Shown: positions 26,933-39,901, numbered from the stretch's first letter. The stretch: DNA of 64,000 nt from Portunus trituberculatus (GCF_017591435.1 NC_059295.1:33722426-33786425); one strand, 5' to 3'. Program-made: numbers and translations. Notes: generated by a model from the letters alone, not told the origin.

Positions 26933-29760
26933 GATAAATGACATTGATTTTATTTTGTTGTAAAAGAAAAAAATCGTTACTGCCTTGTAACAGTGATGGG
27001 CATTTTGAAACTAAACTTTATCTTATGTTGTGATCTCAAGCCAGTGCGGGTTTTACTTGCATGAACCCCTAAGGACACTAAGGAAGGAAGAGGTCTGATT
27101 CAACTTTGTCCCTCAGTAGACAGCCCCCTTGCAGTTTGAAGTTGCTGGGTAGATCAGTTGTAGCATTTTCAACCAGCTTAATTTTATTATGTGATGCAAA
27201 ACAAACAACTACAACACCAAAGTTGTATCCCCTATCCCAATTCCATTTATGTTGTTAGAATAGTTAATGCATGTGTACAATTGGGACCTACCTACAAGGG
27301 ATGAAGTAAGAGGACTGATAATTCTCGCTGTATTTTTCTTCTTACAATGAGACGGTATAATGTCTCAGCTACCTCCTTTTAGGAGACTATTCTTGCTATG
27401 CTTAGTATATAGATGCTAGTACTGGAAGTTCAGTAACCTTCCTTCTCGTGATGGGTACAAAAACACACTATGGGGTATGTCTTCAATACTCATTTGACTC
27501 AAGAATTAAATTCTGTAGGATATATAGTATTTTTAGAATTTGTTTATATAAATAAAATTATATTTTTAAGGTAACTTTCATTTACACGTTTTACTTCATA
27601 TAATGGTTTATACACCTGACATCTAGTTCAAATAATTATAAACGATGAAACATGAGATTACGATCCCCAAATGTGGAAAGAGCATAATGCAGTCTTCCTG
27701 AGGGAGTGACGCTGAGGTGTGCGGGTATGGAGCAGCCTCATAATCATTAATCCCGTTAACATTTCTCACTTTTCCATCCACCTTGTGAAGCTCTAGAGTG
27801 GATCGACTGTGAAAATTATAGATTTTATGAGTGAAGTTTAACTCATTTTCACAGGCAAAGTACAGTACTTTACCGGAATCCACGTTATCAGAATTGCTAG
27901 TTTTCTCGTCTTTTAACATTCGGGAAACTTAAAAAACAATGGTAATTTGCACAGAGACGGAGAAAAGAAGGAACGGGATTATTTTGCTCTTTCTATGCTA
28001 TGTAATTAAGATCAGTACAAAATAAATATGCCTTGAGAAATTGTCTTGCAATTAACATGTTAATTAATTCTTTTAAATGTATTTTACTTTATTTATTTAC
28101 TTAATTTTTTTTATTAGTGTACAGCAGTTGAGGCTGGGCGCCGAAGGTACAGCGCAGCAATAAATTCCTTTTCATGTTTTCATAGAAGCACCAGCGACAG
28201 CAGCAGCCTTGAACCGCAAACTGGCTCTCGACTTTTGTTGATATCTTCTATCAGCTGTTTGTCACAAAATAGATTAGTCGTCTGTTCACTTTCTTGTGGC
28301 TGCTGCCCCACCATGGGGTGTTTGCTTTCCGAGGTGTCATGAGACCGGGTATTAGAAGGTAGCAAAATTTCACAACTTTGTATATGGTGGAGAAAGCTAT
28401 CAATGCGCGACTTTAATGGCCCGGCACATCTTGAATGAATTAAGCAGGTTTGCATGGATGACTGGTAGCTGTGTAGTAGTAGTTGTTGAAGTAGTAGTAG
28501 TAGTAGTAGTAGTTATACCATCATCATAATGCTTTATAGGCTACAGTATACAGTAATATCTGCAGAGCGAGGCAGACATTCCAGTACCTTCCTCTTTTTA
28601 TAACTTGCTCCTTTTCGCCTTGATATCAACAGCCACGTAAGCGACACCCGTCAGACGAGGTCAGCATTGTACTAACTGAAACCTTTTCCTGGCCTCTATT
28701 CCACCACAAAGATAATGAATAAAGCATGCCTCCTTAAACCATCACCGTAGCAACATCATTATATGCGACAACATGTTACAGTTGTAAGATTGTAGTAGAT
28801 AGGCTACGTACAAACCACTACTGTTATGCCTCATTGGAATGTCAAGGAAAATGAAAGTAATAGATGTGGCAAGCGAAAACGGGGAGATGTCTTGAGTCGC
28901 TACAAAGACAAGCGAAGCATGGTACTTTAGGTATCGAACAATATCAACAATATCTTGAATGCATTCGTAAGTCACACCTATATAACCCTTTTCCCTGCTG
29001 GAACACGGCGTTGTGGCGGGAGAGATTAAAGATCACCACAGGACAAAACAAGAGCAGGGACAGTTTCTGATCCTTTTGACATATGGGTGTGTTGTACTAA
29101 GAGGTAGGACTAAAGACTGCGAGTAGCAAAAGGCAAGCCATTGAAATGTTTATTGTTGATGTGGCGATGGTGAGAGGAGGCATAAGGGACGCCGGGTGAA
29201 TCTCCTTACCTCCACTGGTGGGGAAACGTGCGCCCTTTTGGCCCCTCCAATCCCTCAACTCAGAATCTTGGTTGACCATAGTTAACACAAAGAACAGTTT
29301 TAACTTTTAAGCTTATGTTGAGTCTATCGTGATCATTGATCAAGCCAGTAAAGAAGTGTTTCTCCACAGCCTACTGTCACTACTTTCAGCTTTTCAATAG
29401 ACGCTACGCTCCCAGCTAACTCTCCCAAAGGCTGCTCCGTAATAACTCACACGATTACATAGAATATTGTGGCATAACATCCCGCATCTAAGTGGTGAAG
29501 CTCGAGGTTATTATCCTGCTGGCTGAGATGAGTTAGTAATATATCTGAAACACGCCATGATGTCGCGCCTAACCTCCTTGCCAAACGTAAGATACATTTT
29601 TTCACTCACAAATTCCGAAGTAATATAGTTTATTAAAACTAACATATATTTGCTCTCGGTGATCAGTCTTTGAGTCTGTCCTTAAAATATAGAAGTGTTT
29701 TGAAAAGAAAAATATTTGAATTCCTTCATTTCCGTACAACAACTTCTAATCTAGATGCAT
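26929..29760. other. Intergenic region between DNAJC9 and nmo, unassigned ORFs only
   Basis: Two neighbouring minus-strand frames of normal composition, at 28180-28455 (91 codons) and 27623-27919 (98 codons), match nothing I recognise. A splice-acceptor-like TTGTTTTTTAAG precedes the second on the minus strand. A (TAG)n run lies near 28486-28512. A plus-strand 68-codon frame at 28864-29070 is also unassigned. None is called as a gene. Confidence 0.35.
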
Positions 29761-30171
29761 CATGAAATTGGCGACGCTCGCCAGTAAGTGAGAAGACTCT
29801 TGTGGGTGTGTGTTGTCGGGGCCCCTCTCTCCCAGGCAACAGCGTGGCAGGATACAAAGGTTTTGTGTGGGTATCGACTCGCCTTTAACCAACTGGTGCA
29901 AAATCTGCTTCAGATAGCAGAGTGGTCAGTAAGAGTGCGGAGTGGATGAAGAGTGTTGGTTCCCGAGGAGGTGGAGTGTTTTTTGGGAGTGTAGTCAGCT
30001 GAGTGAGGTGCACGGCGGCTCGCGGGCCAGATAGAGGCGCCAGGTGTAAAGCTGCTTGAGAAATCCTCGTGAAGGTGCTCACTGTGGTCACTGCTCTCCA
30101 TGTGAGGCTGCCGTGCTGGGCCCTGGTGTGCACTGTGTTGGGCCGGCCAGCACGGGCGTGAGGCGGCGCCC
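29760..30171 (+). promoter_or_regulatory. Putative nmo promoter and 5' UTR
   Basis: Composition changes from AT-rich to GC-rich approaching the nmo start codon. No TATA box is convincing. TCAGT, an arthropod initiator-like motif, occurs near 29926. The start context GCCCATGG is favourable for translation. Confidence 0.4.
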
Positions 30172-30560
30172 ATGGCTCTCGTGGGCACTCGCTCCAGCAG
30201 TGGGCGGCAGCATATGATGGCGGGCGTGGGGGAGCGAAGTGTGGGCGTAGTGCCCCCCACCCACAACGCCGCTATCCTCGCAGCTGCTCAGCCCAACTAT
30301 TATGCCCACTTGGACCCTCGGGGGGCCGCCCCCCAGCCAGGCACGGGCGTGGGGGCTATCCACGCCCACCACCCTCACCACAGGACCAGCAGCACCTCCG
30401 CCCAGCAGCAGCAGCCTCAGCAGCAGTCAGGTGCGGGCGGCGTGGGCGGCCAGCAGCAGCAACAGCCTCACCATGGACAAACAGCCACGCCCTCGCCCAC
30501 CAACAGCAACGAGGTGACGCCCGATAGACCCATCGGCTACGGCGCCTTCGGAGTTGTCTG
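30172..30560 (+). CDS. nmo: Nemo-like kinase (nmo/NLK), first coding exon
   Basis: Encodes 129 complete codons plus two bases of a Trp codon, ending before the donor GTAAGT at 30561. The last residues, PDRPIGYGAFGVVW, are the start of the NLK kinase domain with the glycine-rich ATP loop (GYGAFG), as in fly nemo and vertebrate NLK. The N-terminal tail is rich in Ala, His, Pro, Gly and Gln, with two Gln runs, like the His/Ala/Gln-rich tail of NLK. Even the opening resembles NLK (M-x-L-x-G-x-R, then MMA). NLK is a proline-directed Ser/Thr kinase acting in Wnt, Notch and planar-polarity signalling. No later exon was found in the remaining 33 kb, so only about a quarter of the protein is in the window. 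Confidence 0.93.
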
Positions 30561-32488
30561 GTAAGTTAGTTATTCGGTCTCTTCCCTGTTGGGCGGGTCG
30601 CCGAACCCCTACGCTGCCATGGGTGGGGGCCTTCACAGTAGGCCGTTTAGGACGTTGTAGGGCGTGTGTGGCGGCGTGGGCCTGTGCTGGGTGGCGTCCC
30701 CACCATCCCACGTGTTCTCTCACTTGGGGCTTTGTTCTCTCCCTGTGTGCACGGACGTACCCTGCTTGCCCGCCTGCCCGCCAACCCACGCCGCCCCGCA
30801 CCTAACCATCCCATGTCCGGCAGACCGCCAGTCCTGCGTTCCTTGCCTGCTGGTAGGACGGGACGTGAAAAACAATATGTTGCTGTAACCGTTTGATCAA
30901 ATCACCTCCACAATCGGGCCATAAACATGGTGCAGATAAATCTCTACACATCACACTGCTGATCACCGTCATGTCCATTGTCACCTCTCACCACACTATC
31001 GGGAGCGGAACCGCTACCACCTGAACATTCCATATCACCAAAATACCACGTAGGAACTTGAAGAGTTTGCTAAAATACGTTAGCTTGATCAGGACAGTTT
31101 TTGTTCACTAAATACCTTTTTGCCCCATATATTTAAGCTTTCTTTACACATGCTCAGCTTTTTTCATTAACGTTTAGGTTAAGTTGTGTCTGCCTTCAGA
31201 TACAGTTTAATAATAATAATTATTATTATTATTATCTCTAGTCCTCGTCCATAAATTTCCCCAGCATGTGTGAAATCACTCTGTGGTGATCGCTGCGTGG
31301 CCGCCAAGCCTGCTTCATTCACTGCCATATTTGTGGACCAGTTTGTGGCTGTCTCATCACATCTGCATTTATCTTACTGAACACATTGCAGAGATAACTT
31401 GCGTGTTCGTTTACTTGGGGGACCTTGGCTGTCTTTCCCCTGCTGAACAGTCATTTATAACTCATTTAGTGATTAGGATAGGACAAGGAGGAACGGGTTC
31501 AAAGTCTACTGATTTGATATGAAACATGAGGCTGAGTTAAAGAAACTCGCAAATAGGGTGGCAGATGACTGGAGTGGATGCGTCATTAGGGGATTTTAAG
31601 ACGGTGATGCACAGGTAGAGGTTTTAAGTGTAACTGTCCACTCTGCAGGACTGTCACGTCACGTATAAGCTTACTGGTTTCCCATTTCGGTCATGTCAGG
31701 CTACATTTATTTCCAAAGAACTGAAATTTATACGTATTTTTAATGGGAAATGTTATAATCCTTGAATTTTGTATTATTATTTCTCTCTCTGACTTCTTCC
31801 TTTACTTCAGCAGCGTTACTGGCTCTTCAACCTTCTCTGTCTTCTGCACCTTCCCTGAATCGTGTCTTCCTTCACTGTATATCTGTGGACCTCTTCTTAG
31901 GTCTTCCTCTCTTTCCACATTGAATACTAAACATATATATATATACAATATACGTATCCATTCTATTTAGAGAGAAGATTTATCGTCAGGTAGTATACAA
32001 TATTGGTATTAATAAACTATCGTATGTATAGGTTAGATGTAGAATCCTTTGTTAGTTTTATCATGTTGGTGTTAAAAGCACGCACCCTTCACCATCAGCA
32101 TATGTAGTTACTACAAATATAACTCCACCATGTCCATCGCTATCATTATCAGCAGCAGCAGCACCACCATCACCACCAATGCTTACCTCATAATTCAACC
32201 AACACATCATCACCACTAGCGCTTACCTCACAATTCAACCAACACATCATCACCACCACCACCTACTTTATCGTCATCACCAGCAACACCATCCCGATTC
32301 ACTCACACCTATGCCAAACTCACCGGTAGGTTATCATATGCAAACCTACAGTAACGGTGTACCATCTAAAGTAGCCAGCTTTTAGGTAAGTATTGTAATT
32401 CACGACCGGTTTCGTCTATTACCCTCTTCACCATGGCATTACAAGCATTCCAGACCGTCACCCACATCACTACATACGCCAACATTTT

Positions 32489-32560
32489 TGGACCCGTACT
32501 AAAAAAAGGCTTTGTTCTCTCACCACGACAATTTTGAAGGCCCACAAAGATAAGCCGGGT
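32489..32560. repeat. Dispersed repeat fragment (CTCTCACCACGA type), copy 1
   Basis: Contains GCTTTGTTCTCTCACCACGA followed by AAGGC-ACA-AGAT-AGCCGGGTT. The same order occurs at 56061-56136. Class unknown. Confidence 0.55.
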
Positions 32561-32743
32561 TCTAAAGACGGTTTCTCCTGTTGATATATATTGAAATCTT
32601 GTTATCTGCCTCTACAACCATAGAAACTCCCTTAAAAACCCGCATAACTTCAAGTAGAACCTTTTGAGAATGACGCACAAGAGTTTCAGAATGTTGCCCT
32701 TTTACTTAGAGAGGACAAACCTACGCAGGGAGTTAGATGGGAA

Positions 32744-32747
<4 letters not shown>

Positions 32748-32777
<30 letters not shown>

Positions 32778-32939
32778 GTAGGAGGTGGTGGTGTCGTGAC
32801 GCAAGCATTGAATATAACATAAGCTGGCTGGTGTTGTTGGTCCTATTTTTTTATGTTGGGGAAGGGAAGAAGGGAGGGATGCGTTGATCTAACCGAGCCC
32901 TGGGACTTGAGAGGGAGAGAGAGAGAGAGAGAGAGAGAA
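32748..32939. repeat. Two (GA)n microsatellites
   Basis: GA runs at 32748-32774 and 32911-32939. Confidence 0.9.
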
Positions 32940-33088
32940 TTAGTGAACAAAAAAAAAAAAACGATCAACCAAAAGGAATATATTCAGTACTTATGTTTTT
33001 ATCAGTATGTAATCAGAAAAATATAAACCAAGATTAGTCAATTACCTAATAACGAAAGAGTTTACGACACACACACACACACACACAC

Positions 33089-33377
33089 ACCCGGTAGCTC
33101 AGTGGTTAGAGCGCTGGCTTCACAAGCCAGAGGACCGGGGTTCGATTCCCCGGCCGGGTGGAGATATTTGGGTGTGTCTCCTTTCACGTGTAGCCCCTGT
33201 TCACCTAGCAGTGAGTAGGTACGGGATGTAAATCGAGGAGTTGTGACCTTGTTGTCCCGGTGTGTGGTGTGTGCCTGGTCTCAGGCCTATCCGAAGATCG
33301 GAAATAATGAGCGCTGAGCTCGTTCCGTAGGGTAACGTCTGGCTGTCTCGTCAGAGACTGCAGCAGATCAAACAGTG

Positions 33378-33380
<3 letters not shown>
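33089..33380 (+). mobile_element. tRNA-Val-like SINE, copy 2
   Basis: Box A TAGCTCAGTGG (33096-33106), box B GGTTCGATTCC (33139-33149), anticodon arm CTGGCTTCACAAGCCAG with CAC. The head can fold into a full cloverleaf with paired acceptor, D, anticodon and T stems. The body is nearly identical to copy 1 (18567), differing at only about 10 positions. (AC)n precedes it (33067-33090) and (CA)n follows (33381-33415). It is a SINE, not a functional tRNA gene, because the body continues for over 200 bp. Confidence 0.9.
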
Positions 33381-33417
<37 letters not shown>

Positions 33418-33582
33418 GTGTCCTACATCTGGCAATTTAGTAACACCTTTTCTACTTAACTATTGGCGTATTGGGAGGAGGAGGAGGAGGAGTAGTTGAT
33501 AGTAAGAATAACAGAACAAGGGGAAGGTGGATGAGGATATGAAGATAACGAAGAGAAAAAGCAAGGGTAGAGGTCAGTTATC

Positions 33583-33583
<1 letters not shown>

Positions 33584-33648
<65 letters not shown>

Positions 33649-33658
33649 AACGACAACA

Positions 33659-33721
<63 letters not shown>
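33584..33721. repeat. (TC)n and (TAC)n microsatellites
   Basis: 62 bp of TC, a short spacer, then 63 bp of TAC. Confidence 0.95.
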
Positions 33722-33722
<1 letters not shown>

Positions 33723-34053
33723 TCACCCTTTGGTTCTACAAGGCTGGTTGGCTGACGGAACCGATGACGAGACCAAAACGAGGTTAATTTTAGTCGAGAA
33801 ACTATCACAAAGAAACACCATTACATTTATTCATTCTTCTTACGTCTTCTTTATTATGCTTTCCTTCTCTCCTTCCGCTCATGAATATTGTAGTTCAGCA
33901 GCATCTGAGAGGAGAAGGAAGGAAGGAAGGAAGGAAGGAAGGGGCAGTGAGTGACCTTTCCGGGAGGCGAGGAAGAAAGGGCTTGAGACCACGTGGCGTT
34001 CTTAAGTCGACCGTCACCATCACTACTCCTTTACTGTTTGTCTGTCTTTGTGT

Positions 34054-34121
34054 TCCTCCTCCTCCTCCTCCTCCTCCTCCTCCTCCTCCTCCTCCTCCTC
34101 CTCCTCCTCCTCCTCCTCCTC

Positions 34122-34163
<42 letters not shown>

Positions 34164-34188
34164 TAATAATAATAATAATAATAATAAT
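34054..34188. repeat. Compound (TCC)n(TAC)n(TAA)n microsatellite
   Basis: Three trinucleotide tracts in series, each differing from the next by one base, consistent with stepwise conversion. Confidence 0.95.
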
Positions 34189-34476
34189 GTCACTGTTGCT
34201 AATGCTTTGTTACCAATATTCTACTACTTTTTATGTAAGAAAGCTATTGGTCAAAGGCTACACAAATTTGCTATATAAGTACATATGAAAAGGCCCATGA
34301 GGATTTTGCTGCAGTTTTGCTTACCTATCCAAGTAATCTACATCAGACAGACACATCACCACTATCTAGTAGCGTCACGTCATCCAGATCACCACCGCCA
34401 TCACTTAGCACACAGTTCACCGCCATTACCTGCATGTTCCCGCCGGCCCTGCGTCACGGGTCAAGGGTTCTGTGTC

Positions 34477-34481
<5 letters not shown>

Positions 34482-34525
<44 letters not shown>
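34482..34525. repeat. (GA)n microsatellite
   Basis: Pure GA run. Confidence 0.95.
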
Positions 34526-34529
<4 letters not shown>

Positions 34530-34589
34530 CCACAGTTTATGGACTCGCTAAATGAATCGCCTTGTTTTGCTGCGGCAGGGACAGGCACT

Positions 34590-34899
34590 AGTACGTGTGG
34601 GCGGGGCGCAGTATATACTGGTGGTGTGTTCTAGTCATTCATCCACGGGCGGGACGAGGGCGTGGGCGGCGGGGCGCGGCGGCTCGGTGCGTACGTGATG
34701 CATATAAAGGTGTGTGTTCGCTAGTAGAGCAGCGGAAGTGGGTGATTGGAGGTGGCGGCCACGTTCGCGTCATAAAGCTGTGTGGCAGCCTGACGTACCG
34801 CCGCTAAGTCAAGGCCGGGCACCCGACACCCGCCAGGGAACAGCAGCGGCCGTGTGCACCGTCAGACTTGTGTGTGGGTGTGTGCGTGCCAACCTAGGT
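34590..34899 (+). promoter_or_regulatory. Candidate alternative promoter and 5' exon of nmo
   Basis: A CpG-rich block contains a TATA-like CATATAAAGG at 34701-34710. About 190 bp further on is a donor-like CCAACCTAG|GTAACG (GT at about 34899). No long ORF starts here, so it would be a non-coding first exon. Purely sequence-based inference. Confidence 0.3.
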
Positions 34900-35480
34900 A
34901 ACGGGCACAAAATAGTTCCTCGGAGATTGATGGGGAGCGGTGACGTGAGGGACAAATAGGGCCGCCGGTTCACTGGGTCTTCTCTCCGAAATATATTATT
35001 AACTTCTGACGGTATGTGATCGTCCCCGTCAGTCCGGGGCGCTGCGGGGCTCTTTCCGTTTCTTTGTCGTTCCGCGAGCACCGCGGGGAAGAAAGGTGAT
35101 GTTAAGCGGCAGGAGGATGAGTGAGTAGATAACGAAGTCGGCAAGCCCAGCAGCCGTCACCTGTCTGTGGGTGTGTGACGGGTTAACGCTTTTAACGTTT
35201 TGTCAAGTGTGATGCCAAGCTGCACGCACGCAAGGTCCAGTCTGTGTTCGTTGCCCCAACTCCACTGTACCAACCTTGTGGTGTTGGGAGCAGAAGACAT
35301 CTGAGTGGAGGTGTGACCATCCTCTCTGTCTTCAAGACTCATCCAGTGAGGAAAACACAAGGAAATTAATGAATAAAGCTTTACCTTGACAGGTGGGCGG
35401 ACAGGCCGCTGGGTGGGCAAGGCAATGCAGGGCAGCTGCAGCGCCTCAAGGATGCTGTGTATTACAGTGTGTCGGGCAGG
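34900..35480. other. Continuation of GC-rich island
   Basis: GC- and CpG-rich compared with flanking intron. No supported ORF. Confidence 0.4.
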
Positions 35481-35785
35481 GTCGAGGAGAATGTGAAGTA
35501 ATCTAATCTGTAAACCTAAATGTTAGGGTGGAGCTGGTGCAAACGAGGCCTTGGCAGGGCAGGCGTGGGTGGCATTACAAAGCCACGTACTGGCCGGGCG
35601 TGGGTGAGTCACGTGGTGGCCGCACCGGGCAGCTGACGGAGGGGAAAACGGATATGTGAACACTGAGTGCCTGTGGCGTGGGCGGCTGTGCGTCCTTCAG
35701 GGCTGACTGACTGCTGGGCGGCGGACGGGTCTGGGCAGCTCTTACCTTTGGGCGGGGGTGGGCGGGGCAGGGAACAAACGGTACA

Positions 35786-35991
35786 GAGAGAGAGAGAGAG
35801 AGAGAGAGAAGGTTGGTAGCACTTTGGCATTTCACGGAGATTCCTCCCGTGAATGTAGGCAAATTTATGCGTCAGGTAAACCATAATAGCGGAGTAAGGT
35901 ATGCAATGGACAGGTGAGGCGGGTTTATTTGTATTATTGCCACTGTCAGGAGGGAGGCAACTGATTATATGTGCAGGCGTCAGCCATCCCT

Positions 35992-36041
<50 letters not shown>
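35786..36041. repeat. (GA)n microsatellites
   Basis: GA runs at 35786-35810 and 35995-36041. Confidence 0.93.
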
Positions 36042-36046
<5 letters not shown>

Positions 36047-36049
36047 AAA

Positions 36050-37160
36050 GCAGATGGATGAGATGAGAATGAATGAGAGAATATAAAAAAAATAAAGCGA
36101 GAAACAAAGGAAAGAAGAGTGTTTAGAAGTTTGCCATCTAATTTCCATGTATAGCTATTATAAAAGATGAAGTTTGCTGTGAAAGAAAACGGGATGGTGC
36201 GTAAATAGCGTCTCTAATTAGGGAACACCTTGAAAAATACGTAAGTAGGGAAGTAAGTATAGACCGCGCCAGGTGCTTTCATTTATGCGTTTGTATATTT
36301 ATCGTTTATATGTGTACTAACTTGCTTAAGATGTGATTGAGGTAGTGTCTGTTAAGTCAAGTATTTATCCACGCATTGCTGAGACATGTGTGAAAGCCAA
36401 GTTAACAAAATAGCTAAATAGTGTAACCGAAGTTAATGCAGGAAAGAAATGAGTAGGAGGATTAATTCAGTGGAAATAATTAAAAATATCGAAGGAAATT
36501 ATAAGAAAAGAAGTTAAATCAAGAAAATGAGATTGCAAAAAATAATATTAAGGGTAAAGAATAAACGAATGAATAAATAATGGAACTAATGTAACGAGGG
36601 ACGGGGAACTTCAGCTAAGTTGTATGGTTTGGAAGGTTATAAGGAAGGAAAAAAAAAAGGAATTAGTTTTTCTTTCAATGGTACAAAATAAAAAGTTATT
36701 TTTGTCTTTGTTACTACAGAAATTTTGAAAAGAATGTAGCTGAAAAGATTGCAAGTGGTAACAGGGGAAAATGCTAAAGATTTCCAGCGTGAAGGGATAA
36801 AATATAAGAAGACAGACCAGTGGAAGTGAGAAAGTGTGAGTGGAAGTTGGATGATGGAGGAGGTGGAGGATAGGAGGATAAGTTTCATACAGGGAGTACC
36901 ACGTGCAGGAATAACGACTTCTTGCATCTTCCTTTATTTTGTGACGTATGTTTTCTTTGCGTGCCTTGTTGCTTTGTGTTCCTATAGCTTCATTAATGTG
37001 TTGTTCTTATATTTCACTTATTTTCCTAGATTTTTATGCTTGCTTTATGTTCTAATGCTTCCCTTATTCTCTTATGTAGTATTTATATATGCCTCCCTGA
37101 TGTTCATATACCTGCCTTATTTTCCTGCGTTATGCTTCTCTTATTTTCTCATATTCTTGC
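36050..37160. other. AT-rich intronic stretch, nothing recognised
   Basis: Short frames only. The plus strand shifts from purine-rich (36050-36890) to pyrimidine-rich (36920-37160). Confidence 0.4.
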
Positions 37161-37169
37161 TTGACTTTT

Positions 37170-37850
37170 GACTACGGCACTATATGTCCCAAGCAGTGGC
37201 AGAGCTGGTCCAGGGCTGCGTGGTGGTGGTGGTGGTGGTGGTGGTGGTGGCCGCAAGGGTCGTAAGTTCGCGCCTCCCCCAGGGCAGCTTCCAGGTGAGG
37301 GCGCCGGCGCTCGTTACCTGCCCAGACTGAGGGTTTCTTTGTGGGCCAGGCCGGAGTCTTGAGGCGTCATGGGTGCTGGGGGTCACGTGGGGAAGGGAAC
37401 GGCTAGGTATGGTGCACGGGCGTCCTACAGCATGTCCATGGGCGTGCTGAAGAGACTCCATGGCTTGGGGAAGTGGGGGAGGTGGCCGGAAATAGGAACT
37501 AAGTTGAGTCTCGTAGTGGTCTTTCCTTGTCCCTGCACCGGACATGGCTAACGCTGCCACCATCCCAGTCCTCACCCCCCACGCATTGCTCCTGTTCGCC
37601 CCCAGTACAGCAACAGCAGCAGAGGAGGAGGAAGCGAGCGGAGGTTGAGGTGAAGAGAGGATGGTTGTGGTGGTGGTGTCCGCTGGCCCAGCACCTGGCG
37701 TCCTCCCGCCCTCCCTCCCGCTTCCCCCATCCGGCCTTGAACCCTCCGCCGCCAGCTGCCGCCTGCTGGTGGTTGCCCTCACTTCCAGGGGAACAACCCG
37801 CCGCCGCCACCCTGCCTCATAGTAGCTGTCCTCGCCGGGGCCTCTGTTGA
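37170..37850. other. Second GC-rich island in nmo intron
   Basis: GC-rich block including a (GGT)n run at about 37221-37250. Overlapping long frames on both strands reflect base composition, not coding sequence. Confidence 0.4.
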
Positions 37851-38031
37851 ACTTCACATGTAGAGTTGTTAATCCTGCCTTCATCTTCTCTTACTGCTGT
37901 GGTGATGGTGCTCTTCCACTGGTGCCTTGGAGAGTGGGGCTGCGTCACGCTGAGACGTCATTCATTCACTCAGTCAATCATTCATTGTGTCAATCAGTCA
38001 TGTCTATCAAAGTACTTTAGTTTTTATTGAT

Positions 38032-38032
<1 letters not shown>

Positions 38033-38104
<72 letters not shown>
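38033..38104. repeat. (CA)n microsatellite
   Basis: 72 bp of CA. Confidence 0.95.
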
Positions 38105-38105
<1 letters not shown>

Positions 38106-38239
38106 CACCTCGAGGAAGGGCTGGGCAGGGATGTCTCAAAGCGGGCAGGGAGGCAGCGGGCGGTGTGGTGCGGGCAGCCAGGTGCAGGGCGGGGACGGAT
38201 GGACGAGCCTGCTGCTGCTGCTGCTGCTGCTTGCTTGAC

Positions 38240-39420
38240 AAAGACCCGACGGCCTGCTGCTGGCGGCCTGCTGCTGGGTGTGGTATGTGGTGGTGATAGG
38301 AGTGTGTGTTGGATGAAAGGAGAGGGAAGGGGAAGAGACCTGGAGAGGAATGTGGTGGTTTGAGTGGAGGTGTTAGGCAGTATGTGTTGGTGGTGGTAGT
38401 GGCGGGCGGTATGGAATACACCAGTTAATGTCTATTGTAGTTATGGATCAGTGTGGGTACAGGGTTTCTTGGGGACAAAGTCTTAGAGGCGAGACTGCAT
38501 TGTGCTACTCGACGCTATATAGGAAGAGAAGAAGGTATGATAAAGTTTAAGGATGCAGAGAAGAAAGACTTGCTTGTAATAAAAGTAACTGAGGAAGGCA
38601 GCTCAGAAGACTTAGCACGTTGGAGAAGTCTGATCCATTGTGGCGGCACCTAACGGGGGCAAGTGAAAGAAGTTGTAGCAATGTAGAGAGACTGATATTG
38701 GTGGTGGATGCGGGTGTGCAGATGGGTAGAGTGCAGTGTAGACGCAGATGGATGAGTGGAGGGAGTGGATGGGAGATAGGACAGGCATGGAATGGAGGTA
38801 GGCGAGAGAACGGGGAGCGAAAGAGTACGGCATGCATGGTATTTGATGGACGAGCTTGAATGTATAGAATGTAGCCTTGAAGTGGGTAGCTTGGAGTGTC
38901 TTGTAGGACCGCCGGGTGGGGACTGAAGGGAAGTAGGGGGAAAAAAGGTAGACTATAGTGTGTTTTATCTCCATCTCTCCCTATACCTCATCTCTAAGTA
39001 TCCCCCTATCTTGTTCCCTCTGCTCCCTGTCATTCCCTACAGTCCCCTAGCGGCCCTTCCCTACCGCCCTCTACCTTGCCAAAACACATTCCCTCTGTCC
39101 ATGTCACCCGGTACCTTCCCCTACCATCTCATACCTTCCACCGTTCCCTAGCTTCGCATACCTCCTTCCCTCTGCTGCCTACCATCACCTAACTTCTTCA
39201 TGCTTCCTGCCGTCTCAGTCCCCCCCCCCACTCCCTATTCGCAGGGTACGTGCAGGGTAGGTTAGATAATTGATTGAGCAGCGAGGTCGAGTGGGTGTGG
39301 CAGGGAACGAGCGGGTTTGTCCTTCCTTTCCCCCCACTCCCATCGCCCTTGTCCTCACGCCTCCTCCTCGTCCTCCTCTTCTAGTCAAGCTTTCTCTCCT
39401 TGCCTTTCACCTAGTCTTCC
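38240..39420. other. Intronic stretch, nothing recognised
   Basis: Plus strand is purine-rich to about 38940, then pyrimidine/C-rich to about 39420. No supported gene. Confidence 0.4.
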
Positions 39421-39452
39421 CTTGATGCCTTGACACTTTTAAGAGCAAAATG

Positions 39453-39514
39453 CCTCCTCCTCCTCCTCCTCCTCCTCCTCCTCCTCCTCCTCCTCCTCCT
39501 CCTCCTCCTCCTCC

Positions 39515-39570
<56 letters not shown>

Positions 39571-39599
39571 TAGCGTCTTAGTTCCCATCAGCCGTTATC

Positions 39600-39651
<52 letters not shown>

Positions 39652-39779
39652 AGTGAGTGAGTGAGTGAAGCCATTCATATCATCCAGTGTATTGATCGCT
39701 TAACTCCACCACCACCATCACCACCACCACCACCACCACCGCCACCGCCATCGTGCTGTGTGTGTGTGTGTGTGTGTGT
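39453..39779. repeat. Microsatellite cluster (TCC, TG, TG, CAC, TG)
   Basis: (TCC)n 39453-39515 passes directly into (TG)n to 39569. Further (TG)n runs lie at 39602-39648 and 39756-39779, with (CAC)n at about 39707-39740. Confidence 0.95.
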
Positions 39780-39865
39780 TTCATATTATGGTTTAAATGT
39801 CCTTTTAGCTCATCCATTTGATTAATAGTAGGATGAGCAACTTTCTATTATTAGGATTAGTAATA

Positions 39866-39869
39866 GAAT

Positions 39870-39901
<32 letters not shown>

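Noticed and set aside
28864..29070. 68-codon plus-strand frame upstream of nmo
   Set aside because: No homology recognised and no splice or promoter context that links it to nmo.
31430..31620. Possible LINE C-terminal relic (NRVADDWSG-like)
   Set aside because: Only a short, frame-broken resemblance, too weak to assign.
33089..33161. Functional tRNA-Val(CAC) gene
   Set aside because: The cloverleaf is good, but the sequence continues into a SINE body shared with other copies and a (CA)n tail, so it is a SINE head.
37180..37884. 234-codon minus-strand frame in a GC-rich block
   Set aside because: Overlapping long frames on both strands indicate GC composition. It ends in Thr runs from a trinucleotide repeat and shows no family motif.
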